From the NCBI GenBank assembly GCA_964622895.1, contig CAZUSB010000023.1, positions 1 through 7,880 on the forward strand: DNA of 7,880 nt. The letters run 5' to 3'. Shown one piece after another: positions 1 through 5,593 of this stretch; the first letter of the stretch is position 1; the number at the start of each line of letters is the position of its first letter. The position numbers and the translations under genes were made by a program. The notes under the pieces were generated by a model, which searched no databases, was not told the origin of the DNA, and saw only the letters and a program-made list of their open reading frames with translations. The stretch is from JAGOZV01 sp964622895. Its GTDB lineage: Bacteria; Patescibacteriota; Saccharimonadia; Saccharimonadales; Saccharimonadaceae.

Positions 1-1100
1 CCGCCAGCTACGAAGCCAAGGCTTTAGGCATAAAAGTCGGCATGCGTCGCAGCGAAGCAATGGCAATTTGCCCTGATTTTATCCTGCTAGAGAGCGATCC
101 CAATAAATACACCTGGATGTATCAAAACTTATTGCGTATTATGAAAGACTATTCGCCCAACGTAAAGATGAAGTCTATCGACGAAGGAGTGATAGATTTT
201 CATGACTGTCAAAACACACTCAAAGGCCGCAGCCTAGAAGATATCGGTTATGAGATCAAACAGCGCGTTTATAAAGCTGTCGGTAGACACATGCATATCA
301 ATGTCGGTATTGGCACAAATCGTTTTCTGGCAAAAACTGCCTCAAACCTTCATAAACCTAACGGACTAGACACTATCACCCACAAAAACCTCACCGACAT
401 TTACAAAACCCTGGAGCTAGAAGACCTAACTGGCATTGCCGATGCTTATAGCGCTCGTCTACGCGCCCATAATATCTTTACGCCATTAGATTTTCTAAAT
501 GCCGATGAATATCTACTTCGTCATCAAGTTTTTAAAAGTATCGGCGGCACCCAATGGTATCAACGCCTGCGTGGTTTTGAAGTTGACAACACGCCAACAA
601 AACTCGGCATGATTGGCCGTCAGTGGGTGCTACCAAAACCGTCCAACGACGATGCTTATTTACGCTCATGCCTACACTATCTCGCCGAAACTACCGGTAT
701 GAAATTACGCTATCGCAACCGAGAAGCACGCGGCGTCTGTGTTTGGGTGACTTTTAATCGTGGTGGCGATTGGCAAAATAAAAAAATGTTTAAATCAAGC
801 TTTTTCACTAATCAAGATTTGTGGGAAAGATTATCACGCCTATTTGACCAACGCCCAAAACACATGCAAGTGCGTGCCATGGGATTATATGTTTACGGAT
901 TATCGCCATCATCACGCAGTCAACTAGGTCTCTTTGAAAACATCAACAACAAACACGAGCTGACCAAGGCGATGGACGAAATCAATGATTTTTATGGCAA
1001 ATTCACCATTCACTCCGCCGACACCCTAGAGGGCACCAAGCACATCACTCAAAAAATCCCTTTCGGTGGTACTGAGTATTTTGAACTTCTAGCACTCTGA
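1..1100 (+). CDS. dinB: Y-family translesion DNA polymerase (DinB/UmuC type), 5' partial
   Basis: Low-fidelity polymerase that copies past damaged template bases in the cytoplasm. The reading frame is open from base 3, so the gene begins before the window; the ATG at 42 is internal, because the codons before it (ASYEAKALGIKVG) are the conserved Y-family 'SYEAKALGI' segment. Roughly 40 N-terminal residues are missing, including the first catalytic Asp and the steric gate. Visible: the palm motif SIDEGVID, with catalytic Asp and Glu at bases 180-185; the fingers/palm segment GIGTNRFLAKTASNLHKPNG; a helix-hairpin-helix around LTGIADAYSARL; the little-finger domain; and QLGLFE at 921-938, which fits the beta-clamp binding consensus QL(S/D)LF. 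About 50 residues follow this motif, a layout closer to UmuC and DinB2-like proteins than to E. coli Pol IV, where the motif is at the extreme C-terminus. The family call is secure; Pol IV versus UmuC-like is not. Confidence 0.9.
   Translation, partial: ASYEAKALGIKVGMRRSEAMAICPDFILLESDPNKYTWMYQNLLRIMKDYSPNVKMKSIDEGVIDFHDCQNTLKGRSLEDIGYEIKQRVYKAVGRHMHINVGIGTNRFLAKTASNLHKPNGLDTITHKNLTDIYKTLELEDLTGIADAYSARLRAHNIFTPLDFLNADEYLLRHQVFKSIGGTQWYQRLRGFEVDNTPTKLGMIGRQWVLPKPSNDDAYLRSCLHYLAETTGMKLRYRNREARGVCVWVTFNRGGDWQNKKMFKSSFFTNQDLWERLSRLFDQRPKHMQVRAMGLYVYGLSPSSRSQLGLFENINNKHELTKAMDEINDFYGKFTIHSADTLEGTKHITQKIPFGGTEYFELLAL
921..938 (+). other. Predicted beta-clamp binding motif in the Y-family polymerase
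   Basis: The codons read QLGLFE, a one-residue departure from the QL(S/D)LF clamp-binding pentapeptide that recruits translesion polymerases to the sliding clamp. It follows a Ser/Arg-rich loop (SPSSRS) after the little-finger domain, an exposed position suited to such a motif. Confidence 0.6.
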
Positions 1101-1550
1101 GCTGTTGCAGGTTTTTCCGCCCATTGCCATGACATCATTCACACCACCAAGATCTACTACATTACTATAGCCAGCATCATTTAATAACCCTTTGGCTTGT
1201 GCTGACCGATTGCCACTACGACAATAAACATAAACTTTTTTGTCTTTACTAACCGATGGCATTTCACCTGCTTCAATTTGTTGCAAGCTGTGCAATTTTG
1301 CGCCGGTTATATGCCCAGCATTAAACTCTTCTGCAGTTCTCACGTCTAACAACACCCCTTCACCGGCGTCAATAGATTTACTAATTTGATTAAACTCAGC
1401 CTGCGATGCTACCTCCTGCGCCTGCTGTATCGCGCTTTCTTTACTACCATCGCCCCCGCGACTGCGCTCAACTGTGGTGTTACCAAAAAACCACACTCCG
1501 CCGGCTAATAATACCACCGCTACCAATAAACCAATTATCATTCTACCCAT
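1089..1550 (-). CDS. Membrane-anchored rhodanese-domain protein
   Basis: Single-domain rhodanese (153 aa), a family that carries sulfane sulfur as a persulfide on an active-site cysteine. Residues 4-23 form one hydrophobic helix after a short basic start (MGR), so the rest should lie outside the membrane. A polar linker (about 24-50) leads to the domain: LLDVRTAEEFNAGHITGA (67-84), then the active-site loop CRSGNRS with Cys110, then a typical end (VVDLGGVNDVMAMGG). The last eight residues, KTCNSSEC, add two cysteines (148, 153) beyond the usual domain end. The start is supported by AAGGAG four bases upstream, and that SD overlaps the stop codon of the preceding YggT-family gene, so the two are co-transcribed and probably translationally coupled. 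The 3' end overlaps the polymerase gene tail-to-tail by 12 bp. The physiological sulfur donor and acceptor cannot be told from sequence. Confidence 0.9.
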   Translation of the reverse strand: MGRMIIGLLVAVVLLAGGVWFFGNTTVERSRGGDGSKESAIQQAQEVASQAEFNQISKSIDAGEGVLLDVRTAEEFNAGHITGAKLHSLQQIEAGEMPSVSKDKKVYVYCRSGNRSAQAKGLLNDAGYSNVVDLGGVNDVMAMGGKTCNSSEC

Positions 1551-1554
1551 ATTT

Positions 1555-1560
1555 CTCCTT
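1555..1560 (-). promoter_or_regulatory. Ribosome binding site of the rhodanese gene
   Basis: AAGGAG on the minus strand, four bases before the ATG. It shares bases with the TAA stop of the upstream gene (1559-1561), which fixes the start and suggests coupled translation. Confidence 0.75.
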
Positions 1561-1993
1561 ATTGTGAACTACGCCCACCACCATTTCTTTTATTTGTGAT
1601 TATTGCCATTTTTTGGTTATATTTTGCAGTATCAATTTTTAATTGTACATAATTTATCAACTGCCCAATACCCCATGCCGCCAATAAATACATAATGATG
1701 GCAAAAAGCGCCGCAACATCTAAGTATCCAGTTTCATTAATTGACCGGGAAGGAAAAATTCCTCTAAAAGGCGCCAAGTAATCAGCTGATGTTCGATAGA
1801 TAAAATTAACAAACGGCGTCTCAATATTAGCTGAAAAAGCCAATAAAAAGACCCTTAAACTAAGTAGGCCAATGCCGAGTGCCGTCCATGCATAAACGAT
1901 ATAAGCAATGATTTTGCTTGCCCTTAGGTAACCCGGAACGACTATTTCCTGCTCGTAATTTGATGTGCCATTTTTCTGCTGATTATTTGCCAT
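1559..1993 (-). CDS. YggT/YlmG-family membrane protein
   Basis: Small integral membrane protein (144 aa). Residues about 28-53 and 93-113 form two membrane helices. The family signature lies between and around them: an Arg in the first helix (R47), then N56, P60, the Y66-R67-T68 segment, and PFRGIFP (75-81), followed by the conserved 'G-x-L-D' (G89, D92) before the second helix. YggT/YlmG proteins occur widely in bacteria and plastids and have been linked to membrane or division-site organisation, but no biochemical activity is established. The N-terminus (1-25) and C-terminus (120-144) are polar; the tail is basic and Gly-rich. The start is well supported by AAGGAGG six bases upstream. First gene of a two-gene operon with the rhodanese; no known functional link explains the pairing. 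Confidence 0.85.
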   Translation of the reverse strand: MANNQQKNGTSNYEQEIVVPGYLRASKIIAYIVYAWTALGIGLLSLRVFLLAFSANIETPFVNFIYRTSADYLAPFRGIFPSRSINETGYLDVAALFAIIMYLLAAWGIGQLINYVQLKIDTAKYNQKMAIITNKRNGGGRSSQ

Positions 1994-1999
1994 ATAAAT

Positions 2000-2006
2000 C
2001 CTCCTT
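2000..2006 (-). promoter_or_regulatory. Strong ribosome binding site of the YggT-family gene
   Basis: AAGGAGG on the minus strand, a full match to the anti-SD complement, six bases from the ATG at 1993. It contrasts with the divergent HIT gene, which has none. Confidence 0.8.
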
Positions 2007-2017
2007 AATATACTTAT

Positions 2018-2026
2018 ATTTTAACA
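2018..2026 (-). promoter_or_regulatory. Predicted extended -10 promoter for the YggT-rhodanese operon
   Basis: Minus strand reads TGTTAAAAT, a TGn-type extended -10 with hexamer TAAAAT (2023 down to 2018). A start about seven bases on, near 2011, gives a leader of about 18 nt containing the SD. No good -35 box is visible; extended -10 promoters can work without one. AT-richness makes chance matches likely. Confidence 0.4.
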
Positions 2027-2028
2027 TA

Positions 2029-2037
2029 TGGTATATT
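2029..2037 (+). promoter_or_regulatory. Predicted extended -10 promoter for the HIT gene
   Basis: TGGTATATT is a TGn extended -10 with hexamer TATATT at 2032-2037. Initiation about seven bases downstream falls at 2044-2045, on the ATG itself, predicting a leaderless transcript. This agrees with the absence of any SD. No convincing -35 box is present. Confidence 0.45.
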
Positions 2038-2044
2038 TTAATAC

Positions 2045-2503
2045 ATGAATAACTGCGAAATATGTGCTATTTTAGCAACTCACAACGAAGGGCGAGATAT
2101 AACTCTAACTGAAACTAAAAAATGGCGAGTCGTCCTGGATCCGAATCAACGATTTTTGGGAAAGTCATTTGTCACCCTTTTAGACCACAAGTCTTCATTG
2201 TCTGAACTCTCAAGTGAGGAGTGGAAAGATTTTACGCAATTATCGAAAAATTTAGAAAGAGCGATTAAGCTAACCTTTCAGCCAAATCACTTCAACTGGT
2301 CCTGCCTGATGAATATCGCGGCATCAAAAAACCTACCGACACATGTTCACTGGCATTTACATCCCAGATACAATAAATCTATTCAGATTAATGATACTGC
2401 TTTTACAGACACCGAATGGTACCCTGCTACAAGCAAAACTGATCATATAGTTGACGATGAAACTTTGAGCAAAATAGCTGCAAAGATAAAGAAAAATCTG
2501 TAA
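2045..2503 (+). CDS. HIT-family (histidine triad) nucleotide-binding protein
   Basis: Cytoplasmic nucleotide hydrolase or transferase of the HIT superfamily (152 aa). The triad is HVHWHLHPR (His100, 102, 104, with His106 following), where the middle His of HxHxH is the expected nucleophile on the alpha-phosphate. Upstream are QRFLGKSFVTLLDHKSSLSEL (35-55), the conserved HIT strand and loop, and Asn/Ser-containing strands at 82-92. An N-terminal CxxC (Cys4, Cys7) matches the zinc-binding pair in many HIT proteins. Length and triad fit diadenosine-polyphosphate hydrolase-like HIT proteins; the substrate is not determined. The ATG is forced: an in-frame TAA lies two codons upstream, and Cys4 sits close to the start. 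No SD is present, so leaderless translation is likely. Convergent with the phosphotransferase gene, 8 bp apart. Confidence 0.88.
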   Translation: MNNCEICAILATHNEGRDITLTETKKWRVVLDPNQRFLGKSFVTLLDHKSSLSELSSEEWKDFTQLSKNLERAIKLTFQPNHFNWSCLMNIAASKNLPTHVHWHLHPRYNKSIQINDTAFTDTEWYPATSKTDHIVDDETLSKIAAKIKKNL

Positions 2504-2511
2504 AAATCTAT

Positions 2512-3405
2512 CTATTTGAATCTTTCTTCCAAATCCTTTAATTTTATTGTCAAATAATCACCCTGCTCTTTGGTTAGTCGAGGACTCAATACACCATCTC
2601 TTTTTTGTTCAGATAGCCATTCATAAATCATCTGCAACGAGCGCATCGCCACAGCAATGCCAAATGTATCCTTGGATTCTTCATAATCAATTCCTCGCAT
2701 ACTGCAATAACTGGCAAGCATCAAATCCAAATCGCTGCGCAAGGCGGGGTATTTTGCCCCATAATTCATTATAAAATTCATAATATTATAATGTCTTGGC
2801 CACAAATCGGAACACGACTCAAAATCAATCAAATAGGTTTGCCCGTTATCCGTCAACATAATATTACCTGGCTGTAAATCTCCATGTGTAAAACGCGTCT
2901 CTGTTTTTGGTAGTACCCGCGTGATATATGCAGAAATTTTAGCAACCAGCTCCCAGTCAATCCCCTGACTGTACGTGAATTCTTTTAGTTTTTTGGAAAT
3001 ACGTTCAACGCCAGTCTCTTGATTCAGCTGATTAAATCGAGTAATACCAATACCAGTTGATTCTTGCGAATCAATAAAAGCATAAAGATTCGTCAGATAC
3101 TCTAGATGCTGCTTAATCTTATCTTTGTCTCCAGATTCAAAATCATCCACCATCAAATGCCCGTCTACCCACTCTGTAACGATATAATCAGAGTCTTGCT
3201 CCAAAACTTTAGGTGTAAAATAAAATTTATTTTGGCTGTCAAGATTTCTCATCTTTTCTTCGCCCTTTGTCTCTAACACTAAGGCATCACGAAGTTCAGG
3301 ATCAACAACCTTTTTTATAAAAACTGGCTCTTCATCTAACGAGCCTTTATAGGTCGCATAGCGATGATTAGTACGTATTTCCGACAAAGGGGTAAATTTG
3401 TCCAT
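2512..3405 (-). CDS. APH-family (aminoglycoside/choline kinase-like) phosphotransferase
   Basis: Protein-kinase-fold small-molecule phosphotransferase (297 aa from this ATG). The N-lobe carries VFIKKV with the likely ATP-binding Lys pair and a helix Glu near residues 45-50. The hinge is TEWVDG. The C-lobe holds the Brenner motif HGDLQPGN (His174, Asp176 as catalytic base, Asn181) and IDFE, with metal-binding Asp194. No signal peptide or membrane segment, so cytoplasmic. The substrate is unknown: family members act on aminoglycosides, choline, homoserine, sugars and others, and nothing here argues specifically for drug resistance. Start: a GTG at 3408 lies directly before the ATG at 3405; I prefer ATG, five bases after a weak TGAG that overlaps the preceding gene's TGA. 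Last gene of the sulfotransferase cluster, six bases after the thioredoxin-like gene, so probably coupled. Confidence 0.85.
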   Translation of the reverse strand: MDKFTPLSEIRTNHRYATYKGSLDEEPVFIKKVVDPELRDALVLETKGEEKMRNLDSQNKFYFTPKVLEQDSDYIVTEWVDGHLMVDDFESGDKDKIKQHLEYLTNLYAFIDSQESTGIGITRFNQLNQETGVERISKKLKEFTYSQGIDWELVAKISAYITRVLPKTETRFTHGDLQPGNIMLTDNGQTYLIDFESCSDLWPRHYNIMNFIMNYGAKYPALRSDLDLMLASYCSMRGIDYEESKDTFGIAVAMRSLQMIYEWLSEQKRDGVLSPRLTKEQGDYLTIKLKDLEERFK

Positions 3406-3411
3406 CACAAC

Positions 3412-3924
3412 TCACAGCTCTCGCGATTGAATAAACTCCGTCACAGAATTTGGCTTATCACGCTCTTCGTATTGTGATTTGATGGCGTCTTTTATGGACT
3501 GCTCCATGCTTGAGTCATAACCACTAAACGGCTTGTCACCAATAACCAAAAAGGGCACACCAGTCGCGTTATAATTTAAAACTTCTGCCATTTCGCTCAT
3601 CAACTTTGCATTGGTCTCGCTACCATAAACCTCAAACATATACAGATTGTAATACTTACTGTATTCGTCATTGATGCCCTCTAAAAACTTTTTCATTTGG
3701 GCACAGTAGCCACAGCCATCGCCCCAAAACAAATACCCATTAATCTTTTCACTAGATATTTTGATGTCGCTTGGCTTAGAAAATCTTTCTATCTGGCTAG
3801 TTTCAGAGGATTCACTCTGGCTGTTTTTCGTGGTCTGCGATGATTGAATGCTAAGCACAATCACTATCCCAATAACTATCACTATACCAATCAATCCAAC
3901 TATCAAATTCTTATTATTTTTCAT
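3412..3924 (-). CDS. Membrane-anchored thioredoxin-fold protein with CGYC active site
   Basis: Dithiol oxidoreductase-like protein (170 aa from the chosen start). One N-terminal helix follows a basic start (MKNNKN) at about residues 7-26, then a Ser/Thr/Gln-rich spacer, so the catalytic domain should face outwards. The domain begins YLFWGDGCGYC, with active-site cysteines 71 and 74, and carries the cis-proline motif GVPF (Pro124), both hallmarks of the thioredoxin fold. Oxidant, reductant or isomerase cannot be told from sequence. Start: an ATG at 3939 adds five residues, but the ATG at 3924 has GGAG at a 7-base spacing and lies one base after the sulfotransferase TAA (TAATATG), so it is preferred. 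Such tight spacing points to coupled translation with the sulfotransferase. The phosphotransferase gene follows. Confidence 0.85.
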   Translation of the reverse strand: MKNNKNLIVGLIGIVIVIGIVIVLSIQSSQTTKNSQSESSETSQIERFSKPSDIKISSEKINGYLFWGDGCGYCAQMKKFLEGINDEYSKYYNLYMFEVYGSETNAKLMSEMAEVLNYNATGVPFLVIGDKPFSGYDSSMEQSIKDAIKSQYEERDKPNSVTEFIQSREL

Positions 3925-3925
3925 A

Positions 3926-5572
3926 TTAAAACTCCACATATCTATCTAAATTATACAACTGCCCGTCTAGGTTTAAATACAACGAATATCGTCCACTCAA
4001 ACCTTCTTGATTGATATATTTGGTCACCATAATACCCTTTTCGGTCTCCTCTTCGCTAAAAATATCTACGCATAGTGCAGTATATGGTTTTTTACTGACG
4101 CGAATGTCATACGCTCGTTGCTCTAGCCCTTGCGCTAAAATTAATTCAACTTTTTGCCCTTGCTTAAACCTCCCGCTAAAGACTAGCCGGTCAAATTCTT
4201 TTATAGTTTTGATTTCTTGATCTTCAATAATATTTTGTCCATCTTGAGTCCGAGCCATAAAACCATATTTTACCGAAGACACCGGCGTCTCACCTAAACT
4301 GCCCAAGCTAACAGCACCAGTTGGTTTGTACTCTTCATTAGGCGCATATAAACTCATTTTTTCCACCCGATAATTGTTGGTTGGTAGTATTATTTCATAA
4401 ATTACTTCATCACCTTTCAACTCTACCGTGTCAGAAACCAACTTATCCGCTTTTGCTAAACCAGCTGGTACATTTAAAATCTGCCCGTCCTTATAAGAAA
4501 TCCCTCCCGAATGCACAATATAATGATCTTCATCAATATAATCCACGTCTGATATATACGGTGAATAAAACTCACTACCACGCTCTTTACCATATTGCCA
4601 AATCTGCTCTATCGTCATATTGTCGGTATCAATTTTATACATAACGCCCCTGGTATAACTTTTGTCAGCCGGCACATATTCAGCTTTGATTTTGGATTTA
4701 TTATTGCCGTTGTCCAAGATAAAAACATAGCCCTCTGGCGTAATCATGGCTGCATGTTGCGCCCATTGCCACTCGGTCTCACCAATTGGTGTAAAGAAAT
4801 ATGGCTGATATTTTTCGTCCCAATTGGTCGGATCGCCAATAATCCAGTTCAAATCCCCAGTCTTGTAGTCTATATTAATAACCGCATCCTTGTGTCGCCC
4901 AGACAGAGTAATGCTGTCGGTATTTTTGTCATACCAAACCGAATTATTATGAAACCAATCATAAGCCGACCAATCTTCCATTTGACCGTCGCTTGTATTT
5001 AAAATCTCTTTTAAATCCCACTCTTTTACGATCTTGCCGGTGCGACCATCAATCTCCACTACAATATCTTCCACCGTACCCGCCTCGCCATCAAAGTCAT
5101 CACTTGCCACCAGCAAATTACCATTTTCTAGCTCAAAATAATCATGATGATAACCACCCGGCAATTTATATTCTTTATAAATCTTGCCCAGTAAATCTAT
5201 CTCATATAGCCCAGTGGTATAATACGGTGGATTTAATAAACGCTCGCTACTGACCAGCAGGTGTCCATTTTTGAGACGACCAATTTCCCATGTCGCATCA
5301 GTAGNNNNNNNNNNNNNNNNNNNNNNNNNNNNNNNNNNNNNNNNNNNNNNNNNNNNNNNNNNNNNNNNNNNNNNNNNNNNNNNNNNNNNNNNNNNNNNNN
5401 NNNNATCTATTAGACTCGTCAAGCTTTCAACCTGATTTGAGCTCGCACTAGTATTTTTTATAATCAACAAAACAACGGCAGTCAACAATCCAACCAGCGC
5501 TATCACCATTAAAATGCGCCTGAAAATTACGCTAAACTCGGTTTTTTCATCATTGCCTGCAACTTTAGCCAT
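3926..5572 (-). CDS. assT: Membrane-anchored aryl-sulfate sulfotransferase (PAPS-independent), with assembly gap
   Basis: Bacterial arylsulfate sulfotransferase moves a sulfuryl group from one phenolic sulfate ester to another phenol through a sulfo-histidine, without PAPS. Residues about 20-38 form one helix after basic residues (FRR), so the enzyme should be anchored and face outwards. Visible catalytic elements: HHD (142-144), DWFHNNSVWYD (His208), SGRHKDAV (Arg226) and WAQHAAM (His273, expected to be the sulfated His). They match in order the His252/His356/Arg374/His436 set of the E. coli enzyme, and the 18-residue His-Arg spacing is the same. Repeated blade strands of the 'ID..TG.i...W' kind (about 169-186, 230-246, 312-326) fit the six-bladed propeller. 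Bases 5305-5404 are N, so residues about 57-90 and the true length are unknown. The ATG is forced by an in-frame TAA three codons upstream; no SD. Only one cysteine is visible, in YTALCVDIF. Confidence 0.87.
   Translation of the reverse strand: MAKVAGNDEKTEFSVIFRRILMVIALVGLLTAVVLLIIKNTSASSNQVESLTSLIDXXXXXXXXXXXXXXXXXXXXXXXXXXXXXXXXXXTDATWEIGRLKNGHLLVSSERLLNPPYYTTGLYEIDLLGKIYKEYKLPGGYHHDYFELENGNLLVASDDFDGEAGTVEDIVVEIDGRTGKIVKEWDLKEILNTSDGQMEDWSAYDWFHNNSVWYDKNTDSITLSGRHKDAVINIDYKTGDLNWIIGDPTNWDEKYQPYFFTPIGETEWQWAQHAAMITPEGYVFILDNGNNKSKIKAEYVPADKSYTRGVMYKIDTDNMTIEQIWQYGKERGSEFYSPYISDVDYIDEDHYIVHSGGISYKDGQILNVPAGLAKADKLVSDTVELKGDEVIYEIILPTNNYRVEKMSLYAPNEEYKPTGAVSLGSLGETPVSSVKYGFMARTQDGQNIIEDQEIKTIKEFDRLVFSGRFKQGQKVELILAQGLEQRAYDIRVSKKPYTALCVDIFSEEETEKGIMVTKYINQEGLSGRYSLYLNLDGQLYNLDRYVEF
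3932..3935 (-). promoter_or_regulatory. Ribosome binding site deciding the thioredoxin-like start
   Basis: GGAG on the minus strand, seven bases before the ATG at 3924, lying inside the last codons of the sulfotransferase gene. It favours 3924 over the longer start at 3939. Confidence 0.65.
3950..3955 (-). promoter_or_regulatory. Possible internal -10 box before the thioredoxin-like gene
   Basis: Minus strand carries a perfect TATAAT within the last sulfotransferase codons. A start near 3943 would give a leader of about 19 nt including the GGAG site. There is no good -35 box or TGn extension, and the bases are also coding (Tyr-Asn), so chance is a real alternative. Confidence 0.22.
5305..5404. 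other. Assembly gap of 100 N
   Basis: Exactly 100 undetermined bases inside the N-terminal part of the sulfotransferase gene. A run of exactly 100 is a common placeholder for a gap of unknown size, so the frame continuity across it may be accidental and the missing protein segment may be longer or shorter than about 34 residues. Confidence 0.98.
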
Positions 5573-5582
5573 GTCTAGTTAT

Positions 5583-5591
5583 ATTATAGCA
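5583..5591 (-). promoter_or_regulatory. Extended -10 promoter of the sulfotransferase cluster
   Basis: Minus strand reads TGCTATAAT, a perfect TGn-TATAAT extended -10, in the 21-bp space after the upstream membrane-protein stop. Ten bases separate the hexamer from the ATG at 5572, so transcription should start about 2-4 bases before the ATG, giving an almost leaderless mRNA. No SD is present. The -35 region has no good match. Confidence 0.6.
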
Positions 5592-5593
5592 GA

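Noticed and set aside
2480..2535. Possible terminator between the HIT and phosphotransferase genes
   Set aside because: Only weak, interrupted A/T pairing (AAAGA...TCTTT) and a short direct repeat of AGATTTTT; no GC stem.
2547..2774. 75-codon plus-strand frame inside the phosphotransferase gene
   Set aside because: Antisense to conserved kinase C-lobe coding, with no domain.
3406..3408. GTG start for the phosphotransferase
   Set aside because: An ATG directly follows it and has a slightly better-placed weak SD; the difference is one residue.
3922..3939. Longer thioredoxin-like start at 3939
   Set aside because: The ATG at 3924 has GGAG at a 7-base spacing and follows the preceding stop by one base; the longer start would place that SD inside the coding region.
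4011..5253. Plus-strand open frames opposite the sulfotransferase
   Set aside because: They have no recognisable domains and lie antisense to a gene with clear catalytic motifs.
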